Positions 11,199-21,908 of a stretch of 64,000 nucleotides of DNA are shown one piece after another. Location: the NCBI RefSeq assembly GCF_004519335.1, contig NZ_SOZD01000001.1:1-64000 (forward strand), in the 5' to 3' direction. Each line of letters starts with the position of its first letter. Position 1 is the first letter of the stretch. Both the position numbers and the translations under genes were made by a program. Below the pieces are notes generated by a model. It had not been told where the DNA came from. It saw only the letters and a list, made by a program, of their open reading frames with translations, and did no database searches. This DNA comes from Jiella endophytica. GTDB taxonomy: Bacteria; Pseudomonadota; Alphaproteobacteria; Rhizobiales; Rhizobiaceae.

Positions 11199-12542
11199 AT
11201 GGCATCGGCTGCGGAACAACTTGCCGCGAACCTGAACTTTTCGGCCTTTTCCAAGGCCGAGGACCTGAAGAAGCGCATCTGGTTCACCCTCGGCGCTCTC
11301 CTCGTCTACCGCCTCGGCACCTACATTCCGATGCCCGGCATCGACCCGGCCGCGCTCGCCCGCGCGTTCCAGCAGCAGTCGACCGGCATTCTCGGCCTGT
11401 TCAACATGTTTTCCGGCGGCGCCGTTGGCCGCATGGCGATCTTCGCCCTCGGAATCATGCCCTACATCTCCGCCTCGATCATCATCCAGCTGATGACGTC
11501 GGTCGTTCCCTCGCTCGAAAACCTCAAGAAGGAAGGCGAGCAGGGCCGCAAGGTCATCAACCAGTACACCCGCTACGGCACGGTGCTGCTTGCGACCTTC
11601 CAGGCCTACGGCATCGCTGCCGGCCTCGAGACGCAGGCGGGCATCGTCGTCGATCCGGGCTGGTTTTTCCGCGTCTCGGCGGTGATCACCCTCGTCGGTG
11701 GCACCATGTTCCTGATGTGGCTCGGCGAGCAGATCACCTCGCGCGGCATCGGCAACGGCATCTCGCTGATCATCTTCGCCGGCATCGTCGCGCATCTGCC
11801 GGCGGCCGTCGCCAACCTTCTGGAACTCGGCCGCACCGGCGCGCTGTCGACGGCGGTCATCCTGCTCGTCATCGTCGTCGCTGTGGCCTGCATCGCCTTC
11901 ATCGTCTTCGTCGAGCGCGCCCAGCGGCGACTCCTGATCCAGTATCCGAAGCGACAGGTCGGCAACCGGATGTTCCAGGGCGACACCTCGCACCTGCCGT
12001 TGAAGCTCAACACCGCCGGCGTCATCCCGCCGATCTTCGCCTCCTCGCTTCTGCTCCTGCCGGTGACGGTGGCGAATTTCGCCGACACCTCGCAGCTGCC
12101 GGACTGGGCGACGGCGATCGTCGCGTCGCTTGGCCACGGCCAGCCGCTCTATATGCTGTTCTATGCGGGCCTGATCGCGTTCTTCGCCTTCTTCTACACC
12201 GCGGTGGTCTTCAACCCGACCGATACGGCCGACAATCTGAAGAAGCATGGCGGCTTCATTCCGGGCATCCGGCCGGGTGAACGGACGGCGGAATATATCG
12301 ATTATGTCCTCACCCGCATCACGGTCATCGGCGCGATTTATCTTGTCTTGATCTGTCTTTTGCCCGAGTTTCTGATTTCGGCTGCGGGCGTCCCGTTCTA
12401 TCTCGGTGGAACCTCGCTGCTCATCGTCGTTTCCGTGACGATGGACACCGTGGCGCAGATCCAGGGTCACCTGCTGGCCCATCAGTACGAAGGCCTCGTC
12501 AAGAAGGCGAAGCTCAGAGGGGGGAGACGCGGAGCAAGATGA
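11199..12542 (+). CDS. secY: Preprotein translocase subunit SecY
   Basis: Channel subunit of the Sec translocon in the inner membrane. The 447-residue product has the ten-helix pattern, the plug region with [20 protein letters not shown], and the cytosolic loops [14 protein letters not shown] and RRGAR-type basic tail. Start [26 protein letters not shown] matches alphaproteobacterial SecY. Its stop overlaps the adk start by four bases (ATGA). Confidence 0.98.
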   Translation: MASAAEQLAANLNFSAFSKAEDLKKRIWFTLGALLVYRLGTYIPMPGIDPAALARAFQQQSTGILGLFNMFSGGAVGRMAIFALGIMPYISASIIIQLMTSVVPSLENLKKEGEQGRKVINQYTRYGTVLLATFQAYGIAAGLETQAGIVVDPGWFFRVSAVITLVGGTMFLMWLGEQITSRGIGNGISLIIFAGIVAHLPAAVANLLELGRTGALSTAVILLVIVVAVACIAFIVFVERAQRRLLIQYPKRQVGNRMFQGDTSHLPLKLNTAGVIPPIFASSLLLLPVTVANFADTSQLPDWATAIVASLGHGQPLYMLFYAGLIAFFAFFYTAVVFNPTDTADNLKKHGGFIPGIRPGERTAEYIDYVLTRITVIGAIYLVLICLLPEFLISAAGVPFYLGGTSLLIVVSVTMDTVAQIQGHLLAHQYEGLVKKAKLRGGRRGAR

Positions 12543-13186
12543 AGCTGATATTGCTGGGTCCGCCAGGTGCGGGGAAGGGTACGCAGGCGCAGCGTCTGGT
12601 GACGCGACACGACATCCCGCAGCTTTCGACGGGAGACATGCTGCGGGCGGCCGTTGCTGCCGAAACCGAAGTCGGCCTGAAGGCGAAGGCCATCATGGAT
12701 GCCGGCAATCTCGTGCCGGACGAAGTGGTCAACGCCATCGTCGCCGACCGGATCGCCGAGGAGGACTGCTCGGAAGGCTTCATCCTCGACGGCTATCCGC
12801 GCACGCTGAAACAGGCCGATGCGCTCGAGGCGCTGCTCGAAAAGCGCGGGCAGCATCTCGACCACGTCATCGAGCTGAAGGTCGACGACGACATCCTGGT
12901 GAAACGGGTCTCGGGGCGGTTCTCCTGCGCCAATTGCGGCACGGTCTATCACGACGAGGACAAGCTGCCGAAGGCGGAAGGCGTCTGCGACACCTGCGGC
13001 TCCACGGAGTTCAAGCGTCGCCCGGACGACAACGCCGAGACCATGCGCTCGCGGCTGCGGACCTACTACAAGGAAACCTCGCCGCTGGTCGGCTACTACT
13101 ATTGCAAGCGGACGCTCCGCTCCATCGACGGCATGGCGCCGATCGACGATGTGACGGGGAGCATCGAAGAGGTCCTGAAGGGCTGA
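12539..13186 (+). CDS. adk: Adenylate kinase, zinc-LID type
   Basis: Interconverts ATP + AMP and 2 ADP. The 215-residue product has the P-loop [10 protein letters not shown] at residues 7-16, the [14 protein letters not shown]-site segment, and a long LID with two CxxC pairs (CANC and CDTC near residues 130 and 150), so it is the zinc-binding LID form. It overlaps secY by four bases. In related genomes rpsM-rpsK-rpoA-rplQ follow; here they do not. Confidence 0.98.
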   Translation: MKLILLGPPGAGKGTQAQRLVTRHDIPQLSTGDMLRAAVAAETEVGLKAKAIMDAGNLVPDEVVNAIVADRIAEEDCSEGFILDGYPRTLKQADALEALLEKRGQHLDHVIELKVDDDILVKRVSGRFSCANCGTVYHDEDKLPKAEGVCDTCGSTEFKRRPDDNAETMRSRLRTYYKETSPLVGYYYCKRTLRSIDGMAPIDDVTGSIEEVLKG

Positions 13187-13200
13187 CCCCAACGCTTCGG

Positions 13201-13227
13201 CGGCCGGGGCCTTGAAGGTTCCGGCCG
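13201..13227 (+). terminator. Hairpin after adk, likely operon end
   Basis: Perfect 7-base arms (13201-13207 and 13221-13227) with a 13-base loop, 14 bases after the adk stop. The tail is AAACGCC rather than a T-run, so an intrinsic terminator is only possible. It lies where rpsM would normally begin and upstream of metX. Confidence 0.35.
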
Positions 13228-13284
13228 AAACGCCGAGGCCAGCCTTTCCCGCACCGTCGTCCCGCTTCGCGAGGACGGATCGAG

Positions 13285-14505
13285 ATGAGGGGCGAAACCA
13301 CCACCGTGACCGCGCCGATCAATGCCGACACCGTGCGGGCCGCCGCGACAAGCGACGCCGGCAACCGCGAGGCGCTGGATCCTTCGAGCCCGGTGGCGGT
13401 GTTCGGCAAGGACGAGCCGCTGCATCTCGACGCCGGCATCGACCTGTCGCCGCTGCAGATCGCCTACAACACCTATGGCGAACTCAACGCCGAGCGCACC
13501 AACGCCATTCTCGTCTGCCACGCGCTGACCGGCGATCACTACGCCGCCAGCCGCTCGCCGGTGACCGGCAGGCCCGGCTGGTGGTCGTCGATCATCGGCC
13601 CCGGCAAGCCGATCGACACCGACAAGTATTTCGTCATCTGTTCCAACGTCATCGGTGGCTGCCTCGGCTCGACCGGGCCGGCCTCGATCAATCCGGAGAC
13701 GGGCGAGCCCTATGGCCTTTCCCTGCCGGTGATCACCATCCGCGACATGGTGCGGGCGCAGGCGATGCTGGTCGAGCGGCTCGGCATCGACACGCTGTTC
13801 GCGGTGATCGGCGGGTCGATGGGCGGCATGCAGGTGCTGCAGTGGACCGTCAGCTATCCGGACAAGGTCTTCGCGGCGCTGCCGATCGCCACCGGTGCGC
13901 GCCACTCGGCCCAGAACATCGCCTTCCACGAGGTCGGCCGCCAGGCGGTGATGGCCGATCCCGACTGGCAGGGCGGGCGCTATTTCGCCCATGGCAAGCG
14001 GCCGGTGAAGGGCCTTGCCGTCGCCAGGATGACGGCGCATGTCACCTATCTCTCGGAAATGGCGCTGCAGCGCAAGTTCGGCCGCAATCTGCAGGATCGC
14101 GAGGCCTTCGGCTTCGGCTTCGACGCCGACTTCCAGATCGAGAGCTATCTGCGCCACCAGGGCATGACCTTCGTCGACCGGTTCGACGCCAACTCCTATC
14201 TCTACATGACGCGGGCGATGGACTATTTCGACATCGCCGCGGACTATGGCGGCTCGCTGGCGAAAGCCTTCCAGAACGCCCAAACACGCTTCTGCCTTGT
14301 CTCATTCTCCTCCGACTGGCTGTTTCCGACCGAGGAGAACCGCGCCGTCGTGCACGCCCTCAACGCCGCCGCCGCCTCCGTCTCCTTCGTCGAGATCGAG
14401 ACCGACCGCGGCCACGACGCTTTCCTTCTCGAGGAGCCGAACTTCTTCGCCGCCATCGACGGCTTCGTCTCGTCGGCGGCGCGGGCGAGGGGGCTTTCCT
14501 CGTGA
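13285..14505 (+). CDS. metX: Homoserine O-acetyltransferase
   Basis: Acylates homoserine at the branch point to methionine. Alpha/beta-hydrolase fold: early [10 protein letters not shown] loop, nucleophile elbow GGSMGGMQ with Ser at about residue 178, and the histidine in the [10 protein letters not shown] segment near the end. 406 residues, slightly long because of an N-terminal extension. The GTGA overlap with metW gives a two-gene unit, the standard alphaproteobacterial arrangement. Acetyl versus succinyl specificity cannot be told by eye. Confidence 0.95.
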   Translation: MRGETTTVTAPINADTVRAAATSDAGNREALDPSSPVAVFGKDEPLHLDAGIDLSPLQIAYNTYGELNAERTNAILVCHALTGDHYAASRSPVTGRPGWWSSIIGPGKPIDTDKYFVICSNVIGGCLGSTGPASINPETGEPYGLSLPVITIRDMVRAQAMLVERLGIDTLFAVIGGSMGGMQVLQWTVSYPDKVFAALPIATGARHSAQNIAFHEVGRQAVMADPDWQGGRYFAHGKRPVKGLAVARMTAHVTYLSEMALQRKFGRNLQDREAFGFGFDADFQIESYLRHQGMTFVDRFDANSYLYMTRAMDYFDIAADYGGSLAKAFQNAQTRFCLVSFSSDWLFPTEENRAVVHALNAAAASVSFVEIETDRGHDAFLLEEPNFFAAIDGFVSSAARARGLSS

Positions 14506-15173
14506 CGCTGTCGGCCGATACGCGCGCCCACGGGCCGACGGCGACGAGCGAGACGGTGACCGCGACGCCGGCAGGCATCCGCCTCGACCTCGAGGTGATC
14601 GCCGATCTCGTCGCGCCGCATTCGCGTGTCCTCGATATCGGCTGCGGCGACGGCGCGCTCCTGCAGCTGATGCAGACACGCAGGCAGGTGGACGGGCGCG
14701 GCGTCGAGCTCAGCCAGGCCGGCGTCAACGAATGCGTCGCCCGCGGCCTTTCGGTGATCCAGGGCGATGCCGACCGCGACCTCGTCCACTATCCGGACGA
14801 CGCCTTCGACTATGTCATCCTCTCGCAGACCATCCAGGCGACCCACAATCCCAAGGTCGTGCTCTCCGAGCTGCTACGGATCGGCCAGCGGGCGATCGTC
14901 TCCTTTCCGAATTTCGGCCACTGGACGATCCGCTATGCCGTCGGCCTGCGCGGCCGCATGCCGGTGACGCGGAACCTCGCCCATGCCTGGTACGAGACGC
15001 CGAACATCCATTTCTGCACCATCCGCGACTTCGTGGCGCTCGCCGACGAACTTGGCGCGACGGTCGAGACGGCGATCGCCATCAATGCGACCGGCCAGAA
15101 GATGGGCATGAAGATGCCCTGGTGGTTCTGGAACCTCTTCGGCCAGCAGGCGGTGTTCGTGCTGAGGCGGTAA
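14502..15173 (+). CDS. metW: Methionine biosynthesis protein MetW
   Basis: SAM-methyltransferase-fold protein that acts with MetX. The 223-residue product contains [13 protein letters not shown] (motif I, about residues 41-53), the [11 protein letters not shown] segment, SFPNFGHW and the MetW-typical [19 protein letters not shown]. The start is a GTG inside the metX stop (GTGA); the frame is open far upstream but this start gives the family N-terminus. A 71-base convergent gap with a GC-rich inverted repeat follows. Confidence 0.95.
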   Translation: MTLSADTRAHGPTATSETVTATPAGIRLDLEVIADLVAPHSRVLDIGCGDGALLQLMQTRRQVDGRGVELSQAGVNECVARGLSVIQGDADRDLVHYPDDAFDYVILSQTIQATHNPKVVLSELLRIGQRAIVSFPNFGHWTIRYAVGLRGRMPVTRNLAHAWYETPNIHFCTIRDFVALADELGATVETAIAINATGQKMGMKMPWWFWNLFGQQAVFVLRR

Positions 15174-15244
15174 GTGTCGGCCGCTGCGCTCGCGCCCATG
15201 GATCGCTGCTAAGCGATGCGCGCTCGGCGAGCGGCGACGACACT

Positions 15245-16237
15245 CTATGGCAGGAAGGTGAATTCCTGGCGGGTGCCATCGGCGCCGCTTTTGGTTTCGA
15301 GCGTGCCGTTCGCCTGTGCGGTGAGGCCGCGGATCAGGCGCATGCCGAGCGAGCCGGGCCGGCCCTCGCCGGTCATGCCCCGGCCATTGTCGCTGACGAC
15401 CAGATGATAGGCGCCGTCCTGCCTGCGGAAGCGGACGCGGATCTCGCCGCCGCCTTCCGGCTCGAAGGCGTGCTTGATGCTGTTGTTGACGACTTCGTTG
15501 ACCAGAAGGCCGACCAGTATCGCCCGGTCGCGCGGCATGTCGACCGCTTCGGTATCGCAGAGGATCTGCACGTTGCGGGCCGAGCCGATCGACGAGGCCA
15601 GCGCCTTGCACAGTCCTTCGAGATAGACGCGCATGTCGACGGCGCCGGTATAGTCGGCGTCGTGATAGAGGAATTCATAGGCCTGGGCGAAGCTTTCCAC
15701 CCGCCCCAGCGCAGCGTTCAGCTCCTGCTTGGCGTCGTCGCTGTCCGTCGCGGAGACCTGCAGCCGCAGTACCGAGGCGATGGAGGCGAAATTGTTCTTC
15801 ACCCGGTGCTGCAGTTCGAGGAGCAGCGCGTCCCGGTCGGCGAGGGCGTTGCGGACGGCGCGCCGGAACAGCTCCGCCAGCGCGACGACGAAATAGCCGG
15901 CGAGCATGTTGGCGATCACCCGCGGCCCGTCGGCGGCGGCGATGAACTGGAAGCTGCCCTGGATCGGCAGGACGAAATACCAGGCATAGAGGGAAGAGAT
16001 CGTCTCGGTGATCGCCCCGCAGAGCCAGCGGCCGAACAGCGTCGCGACCAGTACGGCGGGGATCGTCAGAGCGAAGGGGCCGGCGCCCGGCAGGAACAGG
16101 TCGGCGAAGAAGCGCAGGCCGATGGAGACGCCGCTGCAGACGATGGCGAATAGGATCTGCGTCGCGACGACCGGAAGGAGATGCGCGGCCTTCTGCGGCA
16201 GGTCGACATGCGTCAGACGCTTGATTCCAAGCCGCAA
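15245..16237 (-). CDS. Sensor histidine kinase with DUF4118-like membrane domain (HisKA_2 type)
   Basis: Four predicted membrane helices in the first ~130 residues resemble the DUF4118 sensor region of KdpD-like kinases. Then comes the phospho-acceptor motif LQHRVKNNFASIASVL, the N box NEVVNNSIKHAF and the G boxes DNGRGM and GSLGMRLI, so phosphotransfer residues are intact. The start is inferred: a TTG at 16237 preceded by GGGGAG seven bases upstream. Longer frames to 16441 add a basic tract without protein-like character. No response regulator is adjacent. The input signal is unknown. Confidence 0.85.
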   Translation of the reverse strand: MRLGIKRLTHVDLPQKAAHLLPVVATQILFAIVCSGVSIGLRFFADLFLPGAGPFALTIPAVLVATLFGRWLCGAITETISSLYAWYFVLPIQGSFQFIAAADGPRVIANMLAGYFVVALAELFRRAVRNALADRDALLLELQHRVKNNFASIASVLRLQVSATDSDDAKQELNAALGRVESFAQAYEFLYHDADYTGAVDMRVYLEGLCKALASSIGSARNVQILCDTEAVDMPRDRAILVGLLVNEVVNNSIKHAFEPEGGGEIRVRFRRQDGAYHLVVSDNGRGMTGEGRPGSLGMRLIRGLTAQANGTLETKSGADGTRQEFTFLP

Positions 16238-16451
16238 GCTGACACTCCCCGCCACGACACCTGCCGGAATCGTTAGGCAATGTCGCCGGCAATTGCCACC
16301 GCTTTCATGAATGCCGGCAATGGTTTCGCGGCGCCGACCGGCCCGATTGCGACCGACAGTGGCGAATGCGCCACGCTCCTCGCGTCGACACGGCAGAGCG
16401 GCCGAGCGAAGCGAGGAGGTCCGCTCCCGCTTCGCCCGCAATTGGTTGGCT

Positions 16452-17294
16452 TTAGCCGAGCCGCTTGGCGTGCCAGGCGAGGTGATCGGCCATGAAGCTC
16501 GAGATGAAATAGTAGCTGTGGTCGTAGCCTTCCTGCATCCTCAGGGTCAGGTCGATCCCGGCGGCGCGGCAGGCCTGTTGGAGGAGTTTCGGCTTCAACT
16601 GGCCGTCGAGGAAGTTGTCGGCGGTGCCCTGATCGACGAGGAGGGCGTCCACCCGGGCGCCGTCCTCGATCAGTGCCACCGCGTCGTGCTTTCGCCAGGC
16701 GGCCTTGTCGTCACCGAGATAGCCGGGCAGGGCCTTCTCGCCCCAGGGAACGACGCCGGGCGCGACGATCGGCGCGAAGGCAGAGACGGCCTTGTAACGC
16801 TCGGGGAAGGTCAGGCCGATGGTCAGCGCACCGTGGCCGCCCATCGAATGGCCGAGGATCGACTGGCGGCTCATGTCGGCCGGGAAATTCTCGGCGACAA
16901 GGGCGGGCAGTTCCTCGGTGACATAGGACCACATGCGGTAGTTTTTGGCGAAGGGCTCCTCGGTGGCGTCGACATAGAAGCCGGCGCCGAGGCCGAAGTC
17001 ATAGGCCCCCTCGGCATCGTCCGGCACGCCTTCGCCGCGGGGCGAGGTGTCCGGCGCGACGAAGATCAGCCCGAGTTCGGCGCAGGCCTTCCTGAACTCA
17101 CCCTTTTCCGTGACGTTGGCATGGGTGCAGGTGAGGCCGGAGAGGTACCAGACCACCGGCAGCTTCGCGCCTTCGGCATGGGGCGGCACATAGACCGAAA
17201 AGGTCATGTCCGTGCCTGTCTGCTGGGAAGCGTGTCTGTAGACGCCCTGGACGCCGCCATGGGCGCGGTTGGTCGATAGGGTTTCGAGAGACAT
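16452..17294 (-). CDS. fghA: S-formylglutathione hydrolase
   Basis: Hydrolyses S-formylglutathione to formate and glutathione, second step of formaldehyde oxidation. The 280-residue esterase-D-family product has LSGLTCTHANV (oxyanion region with the conserved Cys), nucleophile motif GHSMGGHGAL with Ser at residue 150, and the terminal DHSYYFISSF histidine segment. It follows frmA/adhI, with one acetyltransferase gene between. Also called frmB or yeiG in enterobacteria. Confidence 0.96.
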   Translation of the reverse strand: MSLETLSTNRAHGGVQGVYRHASQQTGTDMTFSVYVPPHAEGAKLPVVWYLSGLTCTHANVTEKGEFRKACAELGLIFVAPDTSPRGEGVPDDAEGAYDFGLGAGFYVDATEEPFAKNYRMWSYVTEELPALVAENFPADMSRQSILGHSMGGHGALTIGLTFPERYKAVSAFAPIVAPGVVPWGEKALPGYLGDDKAAWRKHDAVALIEDGARVDALLVDQGTADNFLDGQLKPKLLQQACRAAGIDLTLRMQEGYDHSYYFISSFMADHLAWHAKRLG

Positions 17295-17356
17295 TTGTTC
17301 TCCTCCGTGGATACCGGTGCCGCCGGCCGCGGCGATGCCACGGGACCGGCGGGATG

Positions 17357-17830
17357 TCAGGGGTGATCTTTCGGCGGCTCGGCCGGGCGGCGCATGTCGA
17401 GATGCGGGATATCGTCTTCCAGATAGATCTTCGAGACCGGAAGAAAGCCGTGACGGCGATAGAAGCCCTCAAGATGCGCCTGGGCGGAGAGGTCCACTTG
17501 CGCGCCGGGGAAGCGCTCCGCGCAAAAGCGCAGCGCTTCCTCCATCATGGCGTGGCCGAGCCCGGTGTCGCGATGGGCCGCCGCCGTGGCGATCCGGCCG
17601 ATCCTCGCGCGATGCTCCAGCGCCTGCGGCGCAAACAGCCTGAGGCAGCCGGCGAGGTCGCCGCCGACGAAGCGCCGCAGATGCAGCGCCTCCGGATCAC
17701 GGCCGTCGATCTCGGCGAAGGCGCAGGCCTGTTCGACGACGAACACGTCCATGCGCAGCTTGAGAAGATCGTGGACCTCCCGCCCGCTCAGTGCATCGAA
17801 CGTGGTCCAGCGCCACTCGCCTTCGGCCAT
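17357..17830 (-). CDS. ElaA-like GNAT acetyltransferase
   Basis: The 157-residue GNAT-fold product has the ElaA-type start LLKLRMDVFVVEQ and ends with HLEGFYRRHGFLPVSKIYLEDDIPHLDMR. The acetyl-CoA loop is around RIATAAAHRDTGLGHAMM. Substrate unknown. It lies eight bases after the frmA/adhI stop and 62 bases before fghA, so it is probably co-transcribed with the formaldehyde pathway genes; no functional link is established. Confidence 0.88.
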   Translation of the reverse strand: MAEGEWRWTTFDALSGREVHDLLKLRMDVFVVEQACAFAEIDGRDPEALHLRRFVGGDLAGCLRLFAPQALEHRARIGRIATAAAHRDTGLGHAMMEEALRFCAERFPGAQVDLSAQAHLEGFYRRHGFLPVSKIYLEDDIPHLDMRRPAEPPKDHP

Positions 17831-17838
17831 GGGCAGCC

Positions 17839-18948
<1,110 letters not shown>

Positions 18949-19283
18949 GCGTCGGATTCTCCTGCCGGGTGCCACGAACGCTTGCTAGCGGCTCCGGCCG
19001 GCAAAGAAAATCCCGGACGGGCGAGAAAGCGCTGGGAGGCGCGGATTATCAGTTGTGCAGCGACTTAGTTTTGCATCTAAATCTCGATCGGGCCAGAGAG
19101 TGGAAAGTTTCTTCGCAAACGAAAGGTTTGCAGCTCGCCAAAAATCTGATGCGAATGCACTAGCGTTGTAGAAGCAAATGTGTGCATCTTTCAATTGCGC
19201 TTCTGCATGCGAGAAATCCTCGGTCGTGTATCGTCATACGAATGCTGTCCTTAATTACAGCCGGCAATTCGAAAGGGCTTTCG
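18949..19283. other. AT-richer intergenic stretch at the left edge of an accessory island
   Basis: Base composition drops visibly from the surrounding GC-rich DNA from about 19040. Short open frames at 18969-19163 (plus) and 18985-19194 (minus) have no protein-like features. A perfect inverted repeat (19115-19120 with 19126-19131, GCAAAC/GTTTGC) could be an operator or hairpin. No integrase or attachment repeat is seen. The promoter of the two-gene unit downstream probably lies here. Confidence 0.5.
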
Positions 19284-19571
19284 ATGTTCGATGGAGTTAC
19301 CTATGTCGATCCGTCCTATGATCCTATCATTCATGAAGGTCGGGATAGTGCAACCGTTGTTGTGATGAACGCCGGTCCGGCGGTGGTCAGACTAATGTCG
19401 TGGCCGCAAACTAAACCGGAGGGTGGACCCGACGTTGATATGCAGATTTGGCCCGGCAATAGCCGTTCGATTAGTGGTTCCCTTATCCGGGCGCAACTCG
19501 ACGGACGGGGGCTGTATCATGTGCCACCCTCTGGCCCCTTCGCTGCATTGGGGTGGAGGGTCGTAAAATGA
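19284..19571 (+). CDS. Small protein of unknown function, coupled to a metallophosphoesterase
   Basis: Not recognised. The 95-residue product from ATG 19284 (AAAGGG six bases upstream) has no membrane segment or signal peptide. It has alternating hydrophobic/polar stretches such as SATVVVMNAGPAVVRLM and ends FAALGWRVVK, which suggests a small beta-sandwich. Its stop overlaps the next ATG by four bases, so the two proteins are probably made together. A longer start at 19242 is possible. Codon use is less GC-biased than in neighbouring genes. Confidence 0.6.
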   Translation: MFDGVTYVDPSYDPIIHEGRDSATVVVMNAGPAVVRLMSWPQTKPEGGPDVDMQIWPGNSRSISGSLIRAQLDGRGLYHVPPSGPFAALGWRVVK

Positions 19572-21271
19572 TGGACCCAAAACGCGGCGCCTCGGTGGAT
19601 TGGCAGCAACTCATCATCGTCCACGTGTCGGACATGCATTTCGGCGAGAAGCACAGGTTCGACCCGCCGCCCGGTGACAATGGCCAACGTGGCCCGCGGG
19701 AGGGGTTCCCAAAACTCGAAGAGTCGATACTGAAAGACCTCGGGAGCCTGATCCGCCAATCAAGCGCGGAGGGATTGGCGGACCCGAACGCCTTCGCAAG
19801 CCCGGCCAACGCACCGGTTCGTGTCATTTTTGTCCTGACCGGCGACTTCACTGAGACGGGAGCTGAGACGGAATACGACCAGGCCCGAAGATTTCTCTCC
19901 GCATTGCATGGCGCTACGGTGTTCAACTGGCGGATACAGTCGCGCGACATCTTCATGGTTCCAGGCAACCACGACGTTCGATACAGCGAGGAGCACTACG
20001 TTGACCGCTGGCATAGCTACTGCCGGTTTTATCGTGGCCACCTGGACGCACTGCACAAAGAGGAGAGCGCAACTGCGCTTGGTGGCGGCCACGCGCCCCC
20101 TCCGGCCCCAATGTACTTCAACGAAGAGAAGCCGCACCTGCTCTCTCGCGTCATTGACCAGTCTGACCAGGGATTGATCGTCGCCGAGATCAATTCATCG
20201 GCCTACGTGCAAAGGGGTGAGCCGGGGGAGAGACGGGGGGAGGTGGACCATAGTTCTATCGCCAATTTACGCGCAGGCCTGCACGAGCTTGGTGAGGCGG
20301 AGCAGGGCAGCGCTATCCGGATTGCACTGCTCCACCACCATCCGGTGTTACTGCCCGGCTTGGCCGAGGCCAGGCGAGGTAATGACGCGGTCGGCTACGG
20401 CGACATGCTCTTGAACCTGTTGCGGGACGAGGAATTTCAGCTCGTGCTGCACGGGCACAAGCACGTGCCATACATATTCCTCTTCGATGCCGAACTCGCC
20501 TGGGCAACAGAACGCGTGCGCCCGATCGTGGTGGTCGCAGGGGGTAGCGCCGGGAGCACAGAGCTGCCTCAGACGGACGGTGCGAAGAACACGTATAACT
20601 TAATCAGTCTGAGATGGCACGGGCCGGCCCGGCAAGCCCGAATCCATATCGAGACGCGTGGCTTGGTTCTAAAGGACTCGCGAAATCAAGACCTGCCGGC
20701 GCCGGAGTGGCATTGGCGTAGGCTGGCGGTGGACGACCGCGTTATCAGTCGACCCTCGCCCAGCGGTAAGGATCGGGCCTACTTCCGGCCGCGCGGTGAC
20801 GAGGACCAGCCCTTCGAAGCGTTGCGCGCCGAGGCAATCGGCAATTGTCGACGCAATTTTCCCGCGATTGAGGTATTCCCAACTTTCCATCCGGGGCAGG
20901 GGTTCGAAGCGCGAGTTTGGATCGAAGCGCAGGAAAAGCAAGGCAGGGATTTCCCGGTCCGCGTCGAGTGGTCGGCCGGTCCCTATTTTCCGAAGATAGC
21001 TGTCTGCCACGTCGAGGATGATCCGCAGTTTCGAGCCCGTTTCGCCTATTACGGACCCATGCTGATTCAGGCTCGGATGTACTGGCGAGATAGCACCTAC
21101 TCCATCGCGTACGTCTTTGCGCACTATCCCAGACGCGACGTTGAGGTCGAAGGCGCACCTCAATCGGTTCGGCCAGATTGGTCGGCTTTCAAAAACCGTG
21201 CAGAATCGGCAGGATCCCTGCCATCAACTCGTAGGTGCCTTCGACGAAAATTCCCGGAAGTGCAGTTCTAA
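19568..21271 (+). CDS. Calcineurin-like metallophosphoesterase with unknown C-terminal domain
   Basis: The 567-residue product has the full dimetal phosphoesterase set: HVSDMHFG (DxH), TGDFTE (GD), PGNHD (GNHD), the LLHHHP histidine and LHGHKH. The catalytic domain covers about residues 15-360. The remaining ~200 residues form an unrecognised domain, rich in beta-type segments, containing WSAGPYFPKIAV and a WRDSTYSIAYVFAHYPRR stretch. The start follows GGAGGG and overlaps the upstream gene by ATGA. The substrate (nucleotide, nucleic acid or protein) is not deducible. The AT-richer composition suggests acquisition. A defence role is only a hypothesis. Confidence 0.85.
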   Translation: MMDPKRGASVDWQQLIIVHVSDMHFGEKHRFDPPPGDNGQRGPREGFPKLEESILKDLGSLIRQSSAEGLADPNAFASPANAPVRVIFVLTGDFTETGAETEYDQARRFLSALHGATVFNWRIQSRDIFMVPGNHDVRYSEEHYVDRWHSYCRFYRGHLDALHKEESATALGGGHAPPPAPMYFNEEKPHLLSRVIDQSDQGLIVAEINSSAYVQRGEPGERRGEVDHSSIANLRAGLHELGEAEQGSAIRIALLHHHPVLLPGLAEARRGNDAVGYGDMLLNLLRDEEFQLVLHGHKHVPYIFLFDAELAWATERVRPIVVVAGGSAGSTELPQTDGAKNTYNLISLRWHGPARQARIHIETRGLVLKDSRNQDLPAPEWHWRRLAVDDRVISRPSPSGKDRAYFRPRGDEDQPFEALRAEAIGNCRRNFPAIEVFPTFHPGQGFEARVWIEAQEKQGRDFPVRVEWSAGPYFPKIAVCHVEDDPQFRARFAYYGPMLIQARMYWRDSTYSIAYVFAHYPRRDVEVEGAPQSVRPDWSAFKNRAESAGSLPSTRRCLRRKFPEVQF

Positions 21272-21374
21272 CGCCTCTTTGTAACATGCGGCATGACTGA
21301 AATGCGACCAGGCCGCCCTATATACCACTGATTGCGGGAGTCATTCCGCCAGCCAGCGTAACGAGAGAGCATCG

Positions 21375-21845
21375 ATGAGCGTCGCATTCGTCAAGGAGCC
21401 GAACGAGGATCAGGTCGAGGGCCTGCCGGAGCGCGATCTCGGGACGGATCCGAATTTCGTCACCGAGCGCGGCCTCGCTCAACTCGACGCCGAGATCGTC
21501 AAGGGCGAGGCGGCGCTGGAGGAGGCGCGGGAAAAGGGCGACAAGATCGCCATGGCGCATGTCAACCGGGACATGCGCTACTGGCGGGCCCGGCGCTCGA
21601 CCGCGCAGCTGACGATCCCGGAAGACGACACCGAGGTCGTGCAGTTCGGCCACCGCGTCGAGATCCGCCGGGACGACGGCAAGGTGTTGAGCTACCGGAT
21701 CGTCGGCATCGACGAGGCTGACCCGACCGAAGGGCTGATTTCCTATCTCTCGCCGATCGCACGGCAGATGATCGGCAAGGAAGAGGGCGACACGTTTCGC
21801 GCCGGCGCGCATCAGGCCGAAATCACCGCGGTCAGTCTCGACTGA
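21375..21845 (+). CDS. GreA/GreB-family transcription elongation factor
   Basis: The 156-residue protein has an N-terminal helical part (about residues 25-75) expected to form the coiled coil that enters the RNA-polymerase secondary channel. The C-terminal FKBP-like domain includes VVQFGHRVEIRRDDG, YRIVGIDEADP and YLSPIARQMIGKEEGDTF. The last segment (SPxxxxxxGKxxGD) is typical of the family. It is more GreB-like in overall form. Single-gene unit. Confidence 0.9.
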   Translation: MSVAFVKEPNEDQVEGLPERDLGTDPNFVTERGLAQLDAEIVKGEAALEEAREKGDKIAMAHVNRDMRYWRARRSTAQLTIPEDDTEVVQFGHRVEIRRDDGKVLSYRIVGIDEADPTEGLISYLSPIARQMIGKEEGDTFRAGAHQAEITAVSLD

Positions 21846-21908
21846 ACGGGCGAGCCGCGAAATGGCGGATACCGAGGCGTCGCGTTGGTCTTCAGCGCGA
21901 TGCCGCCC

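Noticed and set aside
10957-11235. 92-codon frame upstream of and overlapping the secY start
   Set aside because: No family resemblance, no ribosome site, and it overlaps the secY start in another frame.
13187-13284. SAM-II riboswitch before metX, common in alphaproteobacteria
   Set aside because: The conserved SAM-II core elements are not visible; only a GC-rich hairpin is present.
13212-14502. Extension of metW far upstream in its frame
   Set aside because: The extra ~430 codons are the shadow of metX in another frame; the GTG at 14502 gives the family start.
18969-19194. Short overlapping frames on both strands at the island edge
   Set aside because: Neither has a ribosome site, domain or codon bias; both lie in AT-richer spacer.
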